Positions 41,450 to 52,200 are shown, counted from the first letter of the stretch. The stretch: DNA of 64,000 nt from Prorocentrum cordatum (GCA_963575745.1 CAUYUJ010004002.1:1150663-1214662); one strand, 5' to 3'. The notes: generated by a model not told the origin, from the sequence alone. A program made the numbers and translations.

Positions 41450-42240
41450 AAACCCGGTATCAGCGAGTTGATGTACAATGAGGTGTCCGCAAACGAGACA
41501 CTGCTGTCAACGCTGTTATAACTAACCACAAACGAGACACTGCTATCAACGCTTGCACAATTAAAAAGAAACGCTGGCATTGACACTACTAGCAATACCA
41601 AAGTGGAGTTTAAACGAGGCACTGCCATCAACCGATTCAACTTCCAATGAAAGAAGATCACAAATGAGTTCACTCTGAAGTGACCCATGGGTATCAATGC
41701 GAGAAGTCTCTGCAAACTATTCACTCATGGCGACCGCCGCGCACACGCGTGTAGGAAATCGTTGATGATGATAGTGATAATGGAGTGGGGGCCAGTAATG
41801 CAGATACACTGCTGTGCATTCACTTGCTGCGAAAAGAAACTCTGTATGAATGAGTTGATATATAATGAGTTGTCCACAAACGAGACACTGCTATCAACGC
41901 TTGTATAAGTAAAAAGAAACGCTGCTATCGACACTTCCCCCAATACTAAAGTTGTCTTTAAACGAGTCACTGCCATGAACGGCTTCAACTACAGTGTAAC
42001 GAAAGGAACTGCAGGCTGAGAAGCACCGCAGGCCAACGTGAACCAGTCGTGGTGATGAGGATGAGTGAAATCTGCGATGATGATAGCGATCATGAAGTCG
42101 GTTGTAGGAACCCACTTTTGTAGTAACCAACATACACTGGTATGCATTCACTTATGGTGAAAGGAAACTCGGTATCAGTGAGTTGATATAGAATGAGTTG
42201 TCCGCAAACGAGACACTGCTATCAACGCTTTTAGAACGAA
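41450..42240 (+). repeat. Interspersed CAAACGAGACACTGCTATCAACGCT-type repeat
   Basis: Three copies near 41458, 41846 and 42178 start with GAGTTGAT(A/G)TA and contain GTCC(G/A)CAAACGAGACACTG; the first two continue in parallel through AAAAAGAAACGCTG and TTTAAACGAG. Lower GC than the surroundings. No gene recognised between 41415 and 42281. Confidence 0.75.
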
Positions 42241-42281
42241 GCGAACCCATCAGAACACTGTTATCAACGGAAAGAATGCTG

Positions 42282-42691
42282 TAGAAGGACAAAGCGCTGA
42301 ATGTACACCGATGTGTTCGACGACTGCGTATGTAATGATGTGACGATATACAGACTGAGCCCTTCGTGAATGTCTACATGTTTTTCTGACGCCTACAAAC
42401 GGCGCTGACGTGTGTGAGAAAATTGTCCGCGCAGCAAAAGCCGGCGAAGCGTGCAGACAGCCAGCTGCAAAAGGTTGCGAGCGGCTCTTGGAAGACGTTT
42501 ACGGAGCGGAGCTACGGTGTCTGAAAACATTGGCATCGAAGCGAAGAGCCTCGGAGCCCTGCAGCCTGAGAAACACCGCAGGAACTCGCATACTGAAAAG
42601 GAATGCATTGCAAACCGCACGTTGCGAACCCTGCAGGCTGAGAAGCACCGCAGGATGTCGCATGCTGAAAAGCACTTGTACTGCAGAGCGC
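42282..42691 (-). repeat. ~0.41-kb direct repeat R, copy 2
   Basis: Second copy of repeat R, about 130 bp downstream of the stop of the 728-codon gene. Both copies contain the dispersed 17-base repeat near their right end and share the word GAAGGACAAAGCGCTGAATG at their left end. Confidence 0.85.
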
Positions 42692-42823
42692 AGGCTGCGA
42701 AACCTGCAGGCTGAGAAGCACCGCAGGAACTCGCATGCTTTCGAACACTACTGCTCGAGACCGCAGCTGGAGAGCGGCAGACCGCAGGCTGAGAAGCACC
42801 GCGGGCAGAGAGACTTGCAAAAC

Positions 42824-45010
42824 TCAGATGTCCTGATCGTCTTGGAGGAAGTCACGCCAGTCCGGCGGCTGCCAAGAATCGATGATGCGCCTGGAGCCAC
42901 CGCCCGTGCTGCCGCCGATGTCCAGGTAGTCGCCATCGCCCCTGAACAGACGGCCGTGCCCGCACGCCAGAATCGCTTGGTTGCGGATTTGAAGCAGCGC
43001 TCCGCTCTCAAACATCTGCAACACGTCCAGCTGCCTGCGCGTGAAGTTCGGCTTTGCCTGGCCAGCCTGGGCAGACAGATGGAGGGAAAGCCGCTCCCCC
43101 TCGTTGTAGCGCGCGATGGCCTCGGCCTTCTGGTGGTGCAGCCGGCGCCGCTGTTGCCGCAGAGCTTCCTCGGGAACTGCTGCATCACGGCCCTCACTGT
43201 GATCAGCTTGCAACGCTTGCGTTAACCAATCAACGTCGAAGCGCCCTGAGAAGGCCAGCACCTCCCAGATCTGTTTGGTACCGGCCACACGTTGCAAATG
43301 GCGATGCCACCGCTTACGCTTCTGGTCTTTCACAAACTTGGCGACGCTACCCAGACCTGCACCCTTGGCCTGGCCACCTTTTCCCGCAGGCTGAGAAGCA
43401 CCGTGAGAACCTTTCTTACCGCCTGGCCCTTTGTTCGGACCCTGCGGAACCGCATGGCCCCCTTGTGGCGCAGACTTGCCTTTCGCTTTTCCCTTTTCGA
43501 TATCCCGTTCCTGAAGCGCACGCTGCTGCCGCGACTGCTCGTACTGGTCGCGAGCTACTCTGACCAATTCCTGGCGCTCAGGCTCCGTGAGAACGTAGCG
43601 CATGTCGTCGATGTTCTTGCTCCGCAGAAAGTCATGTCGAAGCTTAAGGACAGAGAGAATGGCTCGGCCAGTCTCCTCCTGAGACGCAAAGGCCGTGTCA
43701 TATTCCGAGCCAGGCTGAGGAGCGCCAGCTGGATCAGTGTCCGCTGGCTCCGTGGACTTCCTCTTTTTGAAAAGCAAGAGACTGAGATGATGGAGGACTT
43801 TCGGATCGTACTCCTCGTCGTACCTGTCGTCCCAAAGCTGCCTCAGCTCCCTGTGCAAGTCGTCCGCGCGATTCTGAACGACATCCTCGACGTAGTCGGG
43901 ATCACCCGGTGAAGTCGGTGAAAGCGGAGGAGCAGAACTCGGCGACCGATCCCAATGCACAGAAGACTCGCGGTCCGCCTGTACGCTGACGTCGGCGTCG
44001 GAGACGTTTTCGACGACAATTTTCCGCCTCTTGCTCTCCCCAGGCTGAATAGCACCAGGGAGAGTGAGCACAACCGCCACCGCATCGTGTGCGTCGTTGC
44101 GCATGCCACGATCCGTAAAAGACGCGCCAACGGCAATGGAGCAGAAACGGGCGACTGCTCCGCAGACCGCGACGTGGTCGCCTTTGAGGTCGGCCGGAGT
44201 GGCATGGACCTCCCATACCTTCTCGTCGTTCTGCTCGCGCTGGTAAGCCTCCCGCGCCTCCTGGAAAGTGAGGTTGTCGTCGCCGACTACAAGCACAACG
44301 ACTGCCTCGTTTAGATTCTCAAGAATCTTGGCCAGGCCGTCCAGGTGCAAGCGGAGATGGCGAACTGTCCGCTTTCGAGTCTGGATGCTCGGCGGTTTCT
44401 TGCCGCACACGATGTGCATGTTGGCGATCACCACGTGGAACTTGTCATGGCCTGGTTTGTTCACCTCAAAATGTGAAATAACAGCATCAATATCTCGGCC
44501 GCTAGGAGGCCTGTAAACTTTGCTGTCTTCGCACAGAGTCAGTTCCGCAGGCTGAGAAGCACCGCGGAACCCCCAGAGAGTCAAGTAGTTGTCGACCTCC
44601 AAGAAGCGAATGCCATCACCGAAAGGCTTACTGAGGATCTCTGTCACGTTGATCCCTGCTCGGCGAAAGCCTTCACGGAACGCACCGACCTCGCAGCCAC
44701 AGACCATATCAGCATCAGCGGTCTCCACTATCTTGGCGCACAACCTTCCGAAGTTAGCGCAGTGAGTGGCCGCCTGCTTACCAGTCATCATGCCCTGCTC
44801 GAACCCGAAATTGAACGAGGCGACCGTGAAAGACGCAGGCTGCACAGCGCCAGAACCAGGCGTCTGTCCACCTTCCTCCGCAGGCTGAGAAGCACCGCGA
44901 GGCGGCGCAGGCTGAGAAGCACCGCGAGGCGGCGACACTTCGGACGAGCCTCGCGGAGCAGAGGCTGCGGATGAACGTTGGACATGGGGGTACGGCCAGG
45001 GGAACGCCAT
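42824..45010 (-). CDS. EEP-fold-like protein with GASQPA repeats (about 728 aa)
   Basis: ATG at 45010 (MAFPWP). Residues about 1-55 are repeat-rich (RGASQPA). Residues about 60-330 resemble a divergent endonuclease/exonuclease/phosphatase fold: FTVASFNFGF, VCGCEVGAF (Glu position), FHVVIANMHI, VLVVGDDNLTF (GDxN position) and GMRNDAHDAVAVVL (near the usual His). Second half: acidic linker, a Lys/Gly-rich repeat stretch (GKAKGKSAPQ, GASQPAGKGG) and a C-terminal basic helical region. The usual catalytic Asp-His pairs are not clearly all present, so activity is doubtful. No reverse transcriptase follows, hence not an obvious LINE ORF2. Role unknown. The 73-bp array lies just upstream. Confidence 0.6.
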   Translation of the reverse strand: MAFPWPYPHVQRSSAASAPRGSSEVSPPRGASQPAPPRGASQPAEEGGQTPGSGAVQPASFTVASFNFGFEQGMMTGKQAATHCANFGRLCAKIVETADADMVCGCEVGAFREGFRRAGINVTEILSKPFGDGIRFLEVDNYLTLWGFRGASQPAELTLCEDSKVYRPPSGRDIDAVISHFEVNKPGHDKFHVVIANMHIVCGKKPPSIQTRKRTVRHLRLHLDGLAKILENLNEAVVVLVVGDDNLTFQEAREAYQREQNDEKVWEVHATPADLKGDHVAVCGAVARFCSIAVGASFTDRGMRNDAHDAVAVVLTLPGAIQPGESKRRKIVVENVSDADVSVQADRESSVHWDRSPSSAPPLSPTSPGDPDYVEDVVQNRADDLHRELRQLWDDRYDEEYDPKVLHHLSLLLFKKRKSTEPADTDPAGAPQPGSEYDTAFASQEETGRAILSVLKLRHDFLRSKNIDDMRYVLTEPERQELVRVARDQYEQSRQQRALQERDIEKGKAKGKSAPQGGHAVPQGPNKGPGGKKGSHGASQPAGKGGQAKGAGLGSVAKFVKDQKRKRWHRHLQRVAGTKQIWEVLAFSGRFDVDWLTQALQADHSEGRDAAVPEEALRQQRRRLHHQKAEAIARYNEGERLSLHLSAQAGQAKPNFTRRQLDVLQMFESGALLQIRNQAILACGHGRLFRGDGDYLDIGGSTGGGSRRIIDSWQPPDWRDFLQDDQDI

Positions 45011-45138
45011 TGCAATCAAAACTCAGTGGACTGCAGTGAATGAATGTAGTGGCCAATTGAATGCAGAGGACTGCAGTGTCACTAGCAAGTCCTGAACCAA
45101 ACACAGCTGTGGCGGAAGGAATATGAAGCGTCTGGCTA

Positions 45139-45565
45139 TTCAAAATGTTGCCCGGCAATGGAGTTCTGGGAACTCGAAGACCAGGAAGTGGACTAGAGTT
45201 GGCTCTGGGCATCCAAAATGTAGCCCAGGAATGGAGTTCTGGGAACTCGAAGAGCACGAAGTGGCTTACAGTTGGCTCCGGGCATCCAAAATGTGGCCCG
45301 GGAATGGAGTTCTGGGAAATGGAAGAACACGAAGTGGCCTACAGTTGGCTCCGGGCATCCAGAATGTGGCCCGGGAATGGCGTTCTGGGATGTCGAAGAG
45401 CACGAAGTGGCCTACAGTTGCATCCGGCCCCCCAGAATGTGGCCCGGGAATGGCGTTCTGGGATGTCGAAGAGCACGAAGTGGCCTACAGTTGCATCCGG
45501 CCCCCCAGAATGTGGCCTGGGAATGGAGTTCTGGGAAGGCGAAGAGCACGAAGTGTGTGACTGTT
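45139..45565 (+). repeat. 73-bp tandem array, about six units
   Basis: Units contain CCAAAATGT(A/G)GCCC(G/A)GGAATGG, GTTCTGGGA, CGAAGAGCACGAAGTGGC and CTACAGTTG(G/C)(C/A)TCCGG. The 73-bp length is not a multiple of three. It lies about 130 bp upstream of the start of the 728-codon gene on the minus strand, so it may sit in its promoter region. Confidence 0.85.
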
Positions 45566-45769
45566 GGTGAAAAACGAGCCCGGCTCATGCCGCCCGGAAA
45601 CGCCCCAACACCTGCCCGGACCCCCCTGTGGAGTGATCTGCTGCTCTCTTTTGATCCCACTAGAAACCTATCAGTCTTCGCTGTTAGGTAAAAAACAAAA
45701 ACGCCCAGACGGCGTTATCCGTGCGCTCGCCGCGCTCACGCCAGCCCGCCTGTCTCCCCCGTACCTCCA

Positions 45770-45775
45770 TCACTT

Positions 45776-45808
<33 letters not shown>

Positions 45809-46640
45809 TTCCCTCTGTCTCTCTCTCTCTCTCTCTCTCCCTTCCCCCCTCTGCCTTCCTCGTCGACATCCACGTTCGTGGCATCCGATGGCCATCCTCA
45901 TTCGCCCGATCCTTCCTTTGGACCTTCTCCCCGTGTTTCCCATCCCCTCCCCGTCCGCCTCTTCACCCCCCCTCATCCCTGTTCCATGTTCGTTCTCCGT
46001 TCATGGGCAGGTGCCATGGCAACAGTTTGATGCTTCGCCGTTTGCCAGCACCTTCGCGCGTGAAACAAATCATTCCTTCCCCACTCCTGCGCACAAGCTT
46101 GCGAGCGCATCGGGGGAATGCGGGGTCAACAGGCACCAAGGATATGAAAAAAACGAACCGATCGCCCGTCCAGGCCTCGAGGTCCCCCCTGCGGAAGCAA
46201 GGGATGGTTTACGCGTCGGTTTGCCGGGGAAGCGTCTGGACCAGGCGCATGGCGCGAAGCGCACATGCAGTCTTGTATGTCTATATGTTTGTGTATATAT
46301 GTATGTGTGTATGTGTATGTGTGTATGTGTATGCGTATGTGTATATATGATGTACGTGCGTATGCATCAGTCTCTATCTCTCTTGCTCCCATGCTCTTCT
46401 TCTCCCCTTCTCTCCTTCTCTCTCTCTCTCTTTCCCTCTCTCTCGTTTGGCGTATATCTCTCTATCCCCCTCTGTCTCTGTGTCTCGTTCTCTTGCTCTC
46501 GAACTCTCTCTCTCTCTCTCTTTCTCCCTTTCTCTCTCTCTCTCTCTCCTTCTCTCTATATATGTAGATTGTTATGTTTTTTTGTTTTTCTCTCTCTCTC
46601 TCTCTCTTTCTCTCCCCCTCTTTCGTCCTCACCTCACTGC
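45770..46640. repeat. (CT)n and (TATG)n microsatellites with spacer
   Basis: CT runs at 45776-45845 and 46405-46625; TGTATG/TATG runs at 46275-46350. The middle (45850-46260) is unique GC-rich spacer without a recognised gene. Confidence 0.85.
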
Positions 46641-46913
46641 CTGCGTGATGTCGCCCTTTCACTCCCCGCCCATTCCCCCCCCTCCCGAGCAATTTGCCGC
46701 ACTTCGGGAACACCAGCAAACAACATCCTGGACCAGCGCACGTCTCGGGGGCCAACGAAATCGAGGCCCGCCTATACGCGGTGGAGATGGGCGCCGACGC
46801 GGATGCTGGTGCCAACTCCCTCTTGCTCCTCCCCCCCCCCCTGCCGCAGTCCACGGTCGAAGCTCGGCAGGCACGAGTCCAGCCCGAGCGAGCAGAATCA
46901 TACCAACTTTCGG

Positions 46914-47031
46914 AGGTCTGCGCGGATTTCTTGGATCGGCGCTGGGCCCCTTTCCCTGGCGCGCTCCGCGCGCCAGGGAAGGCGCCAGAGGCGCCGGGGT
47001 GTCCAGCAGATCCAAGAAATCTGCGCGGACT
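46914..47031. repeat. Inverted repeat with a strong central hairpin
   Basis: Outer arms GCGCGGATTTCTTGGATC (from about 46920) and GATCCAAGAAATCTGCGCGG (to about 47030) pair with two mismatches. Inside, TTCCCTGGCGCGC (46952-46964) and its complement (46968-46980) form a perfect 13-bp stem with a 3-base loop. It could be a MITE-like element or a structured RNA. No gene recognised from 46640 to 47587. Confidence 0.75.
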
Positions 47032-47587
47032 CTGACGACTTGTGCCAGTCCTTTCGGGTGTGAGTGGTCGGTCTAAAGAGCTCGTTCTGCTATCCCCCTC
47101 CTTCCCCTTCGGGCAGGGGATCCCCCTCAGCAGATTCAATCGACAATCCGTGGTTGTAATTCTGTGCGTCCTCCTGTGTGGCAAACGTACGAATCTTCCA
47201 ACTTTGTCCCGGGAGCCAGGGCCTTCTTGACCGTATATGACGTGTCGCCAAAGGTCCAAGGCAGACTGCGAGCAGGCGCGGAGCGGTCGGGAAAATCTCG
47301 CGCGAGCCGCCGGGGAGATGGCCCCAGGGGTGGGCCCCTACGTCAGCATGTGCCCATGTGGCGGGGCGGCGCCCTCAGGAGCCGCACCCTTCGAAACTGT
47401 GCCCGCCATGATCATCTCCTTGGGCGCGAGTTCATGCGGGGGCGACAAGCGGGGGGTAAAGAGAAAGGTATCCTTTCGCGGGCCCGAAAGGGCCCCCTTT
47501 GGGGCCCTGCAGGGCCCCTTCAGGGGCCTCTTTGGGGGACCTGAAAGGCCCCTGGTCGGCAGCCCCGCTGCCCCCCCCCCAAATGAT

Positions 47588-48025
47588 TCATCGCCACCGA
47601 ATTGATTCGCGCCCAATCTCCAGCATTCTGTGCAGCTTCCGGAGATGCTCGTTGGTGCGCGCCTGCCTCATGGAGACTTGTGCAAGCTCCAGGCTGGAGG
47701 CTTGGCCGTGGAAGCGCTGCACGGCGAAGACGAACTCGTCGACCGTCAGCTTCTGATTTCCGTCGTGGTCGAACATGGCGAATAGCCCCGCGGCGCTCTT
47801 TGAGTCTACATCCAGGCCATACTGGGCACGCAACAACGCCCGGACCTCGGGATCCGACAGGAGCTTCTGGAACTCAGGCAATGTAACTTCTCCATCTTCG
47901 TCGCAATCAGTTTTTTCGAACAGGGCCTTCAGGTCCCTCCTGATGTGATTTTTCCGGTCGATCTCGTCCAAGGCTATGGCGCTCTCGTCGCTGTTGTACA
48001 TCTTCTTCGTGTTGTCGACGAATCC
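47588..48025 (-). CDS. EF-hand C-terminal exon, probably of a voltage-gated cation channel (partial)
   Basis: About 146 codons from FVDNTKK to the stop at 47588. The start FVDNTKKMYN, then a basic helix IDRKNHIRRDLKALFEK, resembles the segment after the last pore helix of dinoflagellate cation channels. EF-hand 1 DCDEDGEVTLPE and EF-hand 2 DHDGNQKLTVDE both have the acidic ligands of the 12-residue loop; position 6 of the second is Gln rather than Gly. The tail has GQASSLELAQVSMRQ. The frame is open upstream to 48163 but that part looks intronic or unrelated; the acceptor was not resolved. No further exon was recognised in 48.2-49.3 kb, so the rest of the gene is absent, far upstream or this is a fragment. 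Confidence 0.7.
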   Translation of the reverse strand, partial: GFVDNTKKMYNSDESAIALDEIDRKNHIRRDLKALFEKTDCDEDGEVTLPEFQKLLSDPEVRALLRAQYGLDVDSKSAAGLFAMFDHDGNQKLTVDEFVFAVQRFHGQASSLELAQVSMRQARTNEHLRKLHRMLEIGRESIRWR

Positions 48026-48483
48026 GCCACCGTGGCCCGAGGCACGAATTGGCGCGTCCAGGCCCATCACCCCGACACGTTCGCGCCGTGGGACAAAACA
48101 CACAACGGACGAGCTTTGGCAGTGCAGGGGCCCCTCGACGACCTCCGGGACCGTCAACGACACGACTCGCGATAAAACACCGGCCCTGTTCGGCGGCGAG
48201 GCGGGGGGGGGGGAGTGCGAAGGAAAAGACCTTCTCAGAAGGCTCGGAAGTCTGTCCCCGGGCCTTCTGAGGAGGAGTGTCCGAAGCCTTCCCCGAAGAC
48301 GCAGACAACCCCTCCGAAGGCGCGAGGGCTTCTGGGAAGCCCCGCCGCCTTCTGAGAAGGCCTTCTCCTGCTCATTTCGCCCCCTCGCTCCCCGCCGACC
48401 TGGGGAAAGGGTCGGGACTTCCGGGGGACCCCGTCTGGAAAGAAACGAGGATCTCGCGCGTCTGGGTGCAGCCCTCTGCGTTG

Positions 48484-48654
48484 AGTACGGTGGGGGCGTT
48501 GGATAAACCTTCGGTAAGGAATCCAGGGTCTGGAAGCCAGTGGAACTCCAATCGTGGATCGGCCATGCATATAACCGCCGCCCTCGTGGGATAAGAAATC
48601 CTCCAGGGTCTGGCGCTCTTGGGACTATTCCTTAACCAACGCCCCCACCGTACT
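48484..48654. mobile_element. MITE-like element with perfect terminal inverted repeats
   Basis: AGTACGGTGGGGGCGTTGG (48484-48502) is perfectly complementary to CCAACGCCCCCACCGTACT (48636-48654). The interior shares CCAGGGTCTGGAAG and GGATCGGCCATG with the degenerate copy at 9150-9316. No coding capacity. A clear target duplication was not found. Confidence 0.7.
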
Positions 48655-48739
48655 TACAAGGGTCCAGGGCACAGAGTACCGGGCGCTCGCGGGGTGTGGG
48701 GCATGCTGTCGCGTGACTTCCAAGAGGCAAAGAGGCCCC

Positions 48740-49110
48740 AGAACGAGCAGGGTGGGCCCAAAAAAGACCTCAAGACGGCCCAAGAGGGCACCGAGTCGCC
48801 GAAAGATCGCTCCAATACGCCCAGGATGACCTCAAGACGGCCCAAGAGGCCCCGAAGACGCCCCAAGAGCACCCCCAAAAGGGCTCCAAGAGGTTCCCAA
48901 ATTTGTTTGACAGATTGTAACGATCTCACCGTAGGACGGCCCCAGAGGCTCCCAAAGTGGCTCAACGAGGCCCAAGAAGCAAAACGGCCCAAGACGCTCC
49001 AAATACGGCTCCAAGAGGGGGAACTTAAACTTACATGTCGAGCCCTCCGCCCCAAGATGACTTCCCAGACCGCCAGCAGGTCTGCAAAAAAGGCCCCCAA
49101 GTAGCCCCAG
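48740..49110 (-). repeat. Degenerate AAGACGGCCC repeat block
   Basis: Words AAGACGGCCCAAGAGG and CAAGAGGC recur in the reverse orientation of the CTTGGGGCC blocks that follow from 49560. No gene recognised between 48655 and 49275. Confidence 0.7.
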
Positions 49111-49275
49111 GAGACCAAATCACGCAACAAGAGTCCCCCAAGAAGACCCCAAACACTTCAAACCCGCTTCCAAAAGACTTCCGAGAGGCCTCCCCAGAGA
49201 TGCACACAGGCATCCGAGAGGCATCCGACCCACAACCCAGGCACGGCGAGTGGCGGGATGGGCCGAAGGCCGCTA

Positions 49276-52200
49276 GACCTGGCCCGGCACAGAAACGGAA
49301 AGAGCGCTGCAGCAACAGAAACCGATATTACGCACACCACCGTTCGTACTCGGAGCCTTGGCGTTGAGAGTTGGTTACGTCACCCCTCGCTCTTGGAAGC
49401 CTTGGGGTTCAGAGATTGTTGCGTTGCCGCCTGTTCCTTAGCCTTGGTTGGGCCTTGGTGTCAGGAACTTGTTACGTCACCGCTCTCTGCTGGGAACCTT
49501 GGTCTTATCAGCTTGTTTACGTCACCGTTCGCTCTTTGGAGCCTTGGTGTGAAGAGCTTTTTGCATGATCGATCGCTCTTGGCGTCTCTGGGCCTTCGTG
49601 GGAGTCCTATTGGGGCCCTTGTCGGGCCCTCCTGGTGGCCTATTGGGGGCCTCTTGGGGGCCTCTTGGGGCTTCTTGGGGGTCTGTGGGGGCCTCCTGGG
49701 AGCGTCTTTGGGCGAAAGGCTAGACTTTCGGGTTCTGGTCCCCCTCTTGGGGCCGTCTTGGGGCCCTCTTGGGCCGTCTGGGGCGCCTCTTGGGCCGTCG
49801 TGGCGCCATCTTGGGCCGTTTTGGGAGCCTCTTGGGAGCCTCTTGGGCCGTTTTGGGGCGGTCTTGGGGGCCTCTTGGACCGTCGTCCACGCCGTGAAAG
49901 CCGAAAAGCCGTGTATGCTCAAAATATGCTTCCCAGAGAAAATCTATGATTTTGGCCTCCTGTTGGCCTCGTGGGACGCCTCGTGGGGGCCTCTTGGGGC
50001 TTCTTGGGGGGCTGTGGGGGCCTCCCCAGAGCGTCTTGGGGCGATAGGCTAAACTTTCCGGTTCGTGATCCCCCTCTTAGGGCCGTCTTGGGGCCCTCTG
50101 GGGCCTTCTTGGGCGCCTCTGGGTGCCCTCTTGGGCCGTTTTGGGGGCCTCTTGGGAGCCTCTTGGGCCGTCTTGGGCCGGTCTTGGGGGCCTCTTGGAC
50201 CGTCGTCCACGCCGTGAAAGCCGAAAAGCCGTGTATGCTAAAAATTCACGTTTTCTTATAGACAATCTATGATTTGGGCCTCTTGGGACCCTCTTGGGAC
50301 GCCTCTTGGGCGCCTGTTGGGGCGTCTTGGGGGCCTCTTGGGACGTCTTGGGGCTGTCTTGGGCCCGTCTGGGACGGAAAAAAAGAGAAATCCGAAAACA
50401 TGCAAAAACCTAAGGGAAAACCCCCAAAACGGCCGTTAGAGCCCAAACGTCCGCGGTACGCACCCCCCTGGACCCTCGTTTAAGGGGCTTCGCCCAAAAC
50501 ACAACGTCATCGCTCGTACCTCGCTCTTTCCGTTACCTGGCCCGGCACAGAAACGGAAAGAGCGCTGCAACAACAGAAACCGAAATTACGCACACCACCG
50601 TTCGTACCGGGAGCCTTGGCGTTGGGAGCTGGTTACGTCACCCCTCGCTCTTGGGAGCCTTGGGGTTCAGAGATTGTTGCGTTGCCGCCCGTTCCTGAGC
50701 CTTGGCTGGGCCTTGGTGTCAGGAGCTTGTTACGTCACCGCTCCCTGCTGGGAGCCTTGGTCTTATCAGCTTGTGTACTTCACCGTTCGCTCTTGATAGC
50801 CTTGATGTGAAGAGCGTTTTGCATTACCGATCGCTCTTGGCGTCTCTGGGCCTTCGTGGGAGTCCTATTGGGGCCCTTGTCGGGCCCTCCTGGTGGCCTC
50901 TTGGTGGCCTCTTGGGGGCCTCTTGGGGCTTCTTGGGGGTCTCCGGGGGCCTCCCAGGAGCGTCTTTGGGCGAAAGGCTAGACTTTCGAGTTCATGGTCC
51001 CCCTCTTGGGGCCGTCTTGGGGCCATCTTGGGCCGTCTTGGTCGCCTCTTGGGCCGTCTGGGGGCCCTCTTGGGCCGTTTTGGGGGCCTGTTGGGAGCCT
51101 CTTGGGCCGTCTTGGGGCGGTCTTGGGGGCCTCTTGGGCCGTCGTCCAAGAGCCGAAAAGCCGTGCATGCTAAAAATGCACGTTTTCCCACAGAAAATCG
51201 ATGATTTTGGCCTCCTGTTGGCCTCGTGGGACGCCTCTTGGGGGCCTCTTGGGGCTTCTTGGGGGGCTGTGGGGGCCTCCTGAGAGCGTCTTGGGGCGAT
51301 AGGCTAGGCTTTTCGGTTCGTGGTCCCCCTCTCGGGGCCGTCTTGGGGCCCTCTGGGGCAGTCTTGGGCGCCTCTTGGGCCGTCTGGGGGCCCTCTTGGG
51401 GGGGCTCTTGGGAGCCTCTTGGGCCGTCTTGGGGCGGTCTTGGGGGCCTTTTGGGCCGTCGTCAACGCAGTGAAAGGCGAAAAGCCGTAGATTCTAAAAA
51501 TCTACGCTTTCTTTTGGAAAATCTATGATTTGGACCTCTTGGGGCCCTCTTGGGACGCCCCTTGGGCACCTCTTGGGGCGTCTTGGGGGCCTCTTGGGAC
51601 GTCTTGGGGCTGTCTTGGGCTCTTCTGGGACAGAAAAAACAATCCGAAAAACATGCAACAACCCAAAGGGAAACACCTCTTCCTCTAAACCCAAGGGGAA
51701 ACACCCAAAACGGCCATTAGAGCCCAAACGTCCGCGGTACGCACCCCCCTGGATCCCACTCTTAAGGGGCTTCGCCCAAAACACAACGTCATCGCTCGTA
51801 CCTCGCTCTTTCCGTTACCTGGGCCGGCACAGAAACGGAAAGAGCGCTTCAGCAACAGACGCCGAAATTACTCACACCACCGTTCGCACTGGGAGCCTTG
51901 GCGTTGGGAGCTTGTTACGTCACCCCTCGCTCTTGGGAGCCTTGGTGTTCAGAGATTGTTGCGTTGCCGCCCGCTCCTGAGCCTTGGCTGGACCTTGGCG
52001 TCAGGAACTTGTTACGTTACCGCTCTCTGCTGGGAGCCTTGGTCCTATCAACTTGTTTACGTCACCGTTCGCTCTTGGGAGCCTTGGTGTGAAGAGCTTT
52101 TTGCGTTACCGATCGCTCTTTATTTGGCGTCTCTGGGCCTTCCTGGGAGTCCTATTGGGGCCCTTTTGGGGGCCTCTGGGGGCCTCTTGGGGGCCTCTTG

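Larger units (their letters stand above)
39906..44926 (+). repeat. Dispersed 17-base repeat AGGCTGAGAAGCACCGC
   Basis: Exact or near-exact copies start at about 39906, 40195, 40250, 41367, 42013, 42635, 42708, 42786, 43388, 44549, 44882 and 44909; weaker variants occur near 40755-40870, 43712, 44042 and 44837. All are in the same orientation. Within the two genes they are read in one frame on the minus strand as (R)GASQPA or GAAQPA. Confidence 0.85.

Noticed and set aside
39520-42691. Repeat R pair as LTRs of a small retrotransposon around the 356-codon gene
   Set aside because: Ends are not TG/CA, no primer-binding site or target duplication seen, and the enclosed protein has no retroelement motif.
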